Source: a bacterium UBP1_UBA4783 (GTDB lineage: Bacteria; Krumholzibacteriota; Krumholzibacteriia; Krumholzibacteriales; Krumholzibacteriaceae). From it: a stretch of 7,729 nt of DNA. Under the pieces are notes generated by a model, which was not told the origin of the DNA, ran no database searches, and was given only the letters and a program-made list of their open reading frames with translations. Position numbers and translations under genes: made by a program. The stretch covers positions 1-7,729 of the forward strand of contig DHHB01000021.1 in NCBI GenBank assembly GCA_002403075.1, in the 5' to 3' direction. Positions 6,359-7,729 of the stretch are shown here, in pieces (positions within the stretch are counted from its first letter, which is position 1; each line of letters starts with the position of its first letter).

Positions 6359-6954
6359 GGCCGATCACTTCCCTTCGCCGCGGCTGAGAGCCGCTCGACG
6401 TATTTCGCGAGTATGTCGACCTCTACGTTCACGGCGCTCCCCGTCCTGAGACCGCCGAGGTTCGTATGATCCCACGTGTGCGGGATGACGAAGACGGTGA
6501 AGCGGCCGCCGCGGATCTCGGGTCCCGCCGTGAGGCTCACGCCGTTCACGGCCACGGGTCCCTTCGGCGCGACGTAGCGCAGGAGCGCGGGCTCGAGCGC
6601 GATCTCGATCGAGCGGGGCGTTCTCGAAATCCGCGCCACGCGGCCCGTGCCGTCGACGTGGCCGTTCACGATGTGGCCGCCGAGCCGCGCGAGCGCGCCG
6701 AGCGCCCGCTCGAGGTTGACGCGCGAGCCCGCCCGCAGGGCGCCGAAGGTCGTCGCGCGAAGCGTCTCCGGGAGCACGTCGCAGGAGAAGCGGTTTCGCG
6801 CGATCTCCGCCACGGTCTGGCAAACGCCGTCGACCGCGACGCTCTCCCCCGGGGAGAGGTCCGCGAGCTCCGTCTCGATCTCGATCCGCGCGCCGCGCGC
6901 GAGCTTTCGGACCGAGCGCACGACGCCGACCGATTCAATCAGACCAGTGAACAA
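6355..6954 (-). CDS. ribE: Riboflavin synthase, alpha chain
   Basis: Catalyses the last step of riboflavin synthesis, dismutation of two 6,7-dimethyl-8-ribityllumazine molecules into riboflavin plus the pyrimidine precursor that RibH reuses. At 199 residues it has the normal family length. The start is a TTG, chosen because it gives the invariant N-terminus MFTGLIE and has an AGAGGA ribosome site 8 bases upstream. The two internally homologous lumazine-binding barrels are visible: residues 1-92 with VDGVCQTV at 41-48, and 93-190 with GHIVNGHVDGTG at 93-104 and VNGVSLTA at 136-143. The C-terminal helix begins at DILAKYVERL, 180-189. It overlaps ribD by 20 bases at its start and ribBA by 4 bases (GTGA) at its end. 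Naming varies: this protein is RibE in Bacillus-style usage but RibC in E. coli, where ribE means lumazine synthase. Confidence 0.97.
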   Translation of the reverse strand: MFTGLIESVGVVRSVRKLARGARIEIETELADLSPGESVAVDGVCQTVAEIARNRFSCDVLPETLRATTFGALRAGSRVNLERALGALARLGGHIVNGHVDGTGRVARISRTPRSIEIALEPALLRYVAPKGPVAVNGVSLTAGPEIRGGRFTVFVIPHTWDHTNLGGLRTGSAVNVEVDILAKYVERLSAAAKGSDRP

Positions 6955-7729
6955 TCTTCTCTTCCTCTCTCACCGTCTCGAGATAGGCGGAGATCGACGG
7001 CGAATCGTACACGGCGGCGACGTCGTTGTCCAGCGCCTCGAGGCGCGTCAAAGCGAGCCCTTCCTCGGCGAGCCACTCGGGGGGTTCAGTCCCCTGATAC
7101 CAACCGACGGCATCGGCGCCGCCCACGACCGGCGCGTAGCAGAGAACGAGCCGCTCGAAGAGCCCCTCGCGGATGAACGAGGTCGCCACTTCCCCGCCCC
7201 CCTCGACGAGCACGGACGTGATCCCCTTCTCGGCGACGTCGTCGAGCCAGTACTCGAGATCGACGCCCCCCGGCCCGGCCGGCAGCGGCACGATCTCGGC
7301 GCCCGCCGCCTCGAGACGCGTGCGCCGCTCCCTGTCGCCGTGCGTGCTGCAGTAGACGATCACCCGCTCGCCGCGGACGAGCCACGGGTAGTCGTGCGGA
7401 AAACGGAGCTCCGAATCGAAGACCATGCGGACGGGAGGGGCCATGTCGTCCCGGTAGAACCGCCGGTCGAGGCGCGGCGCGTCCTTCTCGATCGTGCCGA
7501 TCCCGATCGCGATCGCCTCGGTCCACGCGCGCAGCCGGTGGACGTACCTCTGCTCGGCGCCTCCGGAAAGACGCCGCTCGTCGCCCCACGTGAGCCTGCC
7601 GTCGAGCGTGGAGGCGAGCTTGATGACGACGAACGGCTCCCCGGTGAGGCTTCGGTGAACGTAGGGCAGGTTGAGCTCGAGCGCCTCCGCGGCGAGAGCG
7701 CCGCCGATCGTCTCGATGCCGCGGGCGCG
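6935..7729 (-). CDS. ribD: RibD, reductase domain (5' end of gene outside window)
   Basis: Bifunctional riboflavin biosynthesis protein; the visible 264 residues form the 5-amino-6-(5-phosphoribosylamino)uracil reductase half, which uses NADPH to reduce the ribosyl chain to ribityl. The reading frame stays open to the right edge, so the roughly 120-residue zinc deaminase domain should lie beyond it. Fragment residues 4-20 (GIETIGGALAAEALELN) match the linker that normally joins deaminase and reductase, supporting a full two-domain protein. Reductase landmarks are KLASTLDGR at 37-45, GIGTIEKDAPRL near 76-87, PVRMVFD near 99-105 and VEGGG near 175-179. The usual W-I-T-G stretch after the TLDG motif reads RRLSGG here, a mild divergence. 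The gene ends with TGA at 6937-6935, 20 bases inside the next gene, ribE, which implies coupled translation. An FMN riboswitch, if present, would be upstream of this gene and outside the window. Family assignment is firm; deaminase presence is inferred. Confidence 0.93.
   Translation of the reverse strand, partial: RARGIETIGGALAAEALELNLPYVHRSLTGEPFVVIKLASTLDGRLTWGDERRLSGGAEQRYVHRLRAWTEAIAIGIGTIEKDAPRLDRRFYRDDMAPPVRMVFDSELRFPHDYPWLVRGERVIVYCSTHGDRERRTRLEAAGAEIVPLPAGPGGVDLEYWLDDVAEKGITSVLVEGGGEVATSFIREGLFERLVLCYAPVVGGADAVGWYQGTEPPEWLAEEGLALTRLEALDNDVAAVYDSPSISAYLETVREEEKIVHWSD
6963..6968 (-). promoter_or_regulatory. Ribosome binding site of ribE
   Basis: The minus-strand hexamer AGAGGA lies 8 bases before the TTG start of ribE, inside the end of ribD. 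It matters because the start is non-ATG. Spacing and the conserved MFTG N-terminus agree on TTG at 6954-6952. Confidence 0.7.

Larger units (their letters stand above)
1..7729 (-). other. Single compact operon, ten co-directional genes
   Basis: Every supported gene is on the minus strand. Junctions in transcription order are: 20-base overlap, 4-base overlap (GTGA), 11-base overlap, 16-base gap, 4-base overlap (TTGA), 15-base gap, two 4-base overlaps (ATGA) and an 8-base overlap. There is no room for an internal intergenic promoter or a terminator, and none was recognised. A common transcript starting upstream of ribD (outside the right edge) is inferred; promoters inside genes cannot be excluded. 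Confidence 0.8.

Noticed and set aside
5171..6469. Plus-strand open frame of 432 codons opposite ribBA
   Set aside because: The minus strand here encodes an intact RibBA with all zinc cysteines; the antisense product shows no domain.
1..7729. CRISPR array, tRNA, insertion sequence or riboswitch
   Set aside because: No regularly spaced repeats, tRNA-like folds, transposase motifs or inverted termini were seen by eye, and there is no non-coding stretch longer than about 16 bases to hold a riboswitch.

Overview
This is a gene-dense, strongly GC-rich bacterial window in which every supportable gene lies on the minus strand. Transcription therefore runs from high to low coordinates. Ten protein genes are packed with overlaps of 4 to 20 bases or gaps of 15 to 16 bases, so the window looks like the inside of one long operon. 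Both ends cut through genes. No tRNA, rRNA, CRISPR array, insertion sequence, terminator or stand-alone promoter is visible, and no gene-free stretch exceeds about 16 bases.

In transcription order the first block is riboflavin biosynthesis: ribD (reductase part only, cut by the right edge), ribE (riboflavin synthase alpha chain), ribBA (fused DHBP synthase / GTP cyclohydrolase II) and ribH (lumazine synthase). Together with the missing deaminase half of RibD, they cover the pathway from GTP plus ribulose 5-phosphate to riboflavin, except for the phosphatase step. This D-E-BA-H order resembles the Bacillus-type operon. It is followed by nusB, which also follows ribH in enterobacteria.

After nusB comes a calcineurin-like metallophosphoesterase, then an envelope or glycan block: a class I SAM-dependent methyltransferase, a GT4 glycosyltransferase, a YbhN/LPG-synthase-TM membrane protein, and the N-terminal part of a DUF2723 (TMEM260-like, GT-C type) membrane protein cut by the left edge. 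These four look like a cassette for assembling or transferring a modified lipid-linked sugar, but the substrate cannot be read from the sequence.

Points worth attention: the methyltransferase has no ATG, GTG or TTG codon upstream of its conserved N-terminus but has a well-placed Shine-Dalgarno before an ATC codon; it is in the same frame as the preceding phosphoesterase, separated by one TAG. Four gene junctions are NTGA stop/start overlaps, and several starts are non-ATG. The phosphoesterase is a positional candidate for the missing riboflavin-pathway phosphatase. Valine codon choice switches from GTC to GTG at the DUF2723 gene. The organism cannot be named from this window; high GC, the RibBA fusion and the DUF2723 protein fit many Gram-negative or uncultivated lineages.
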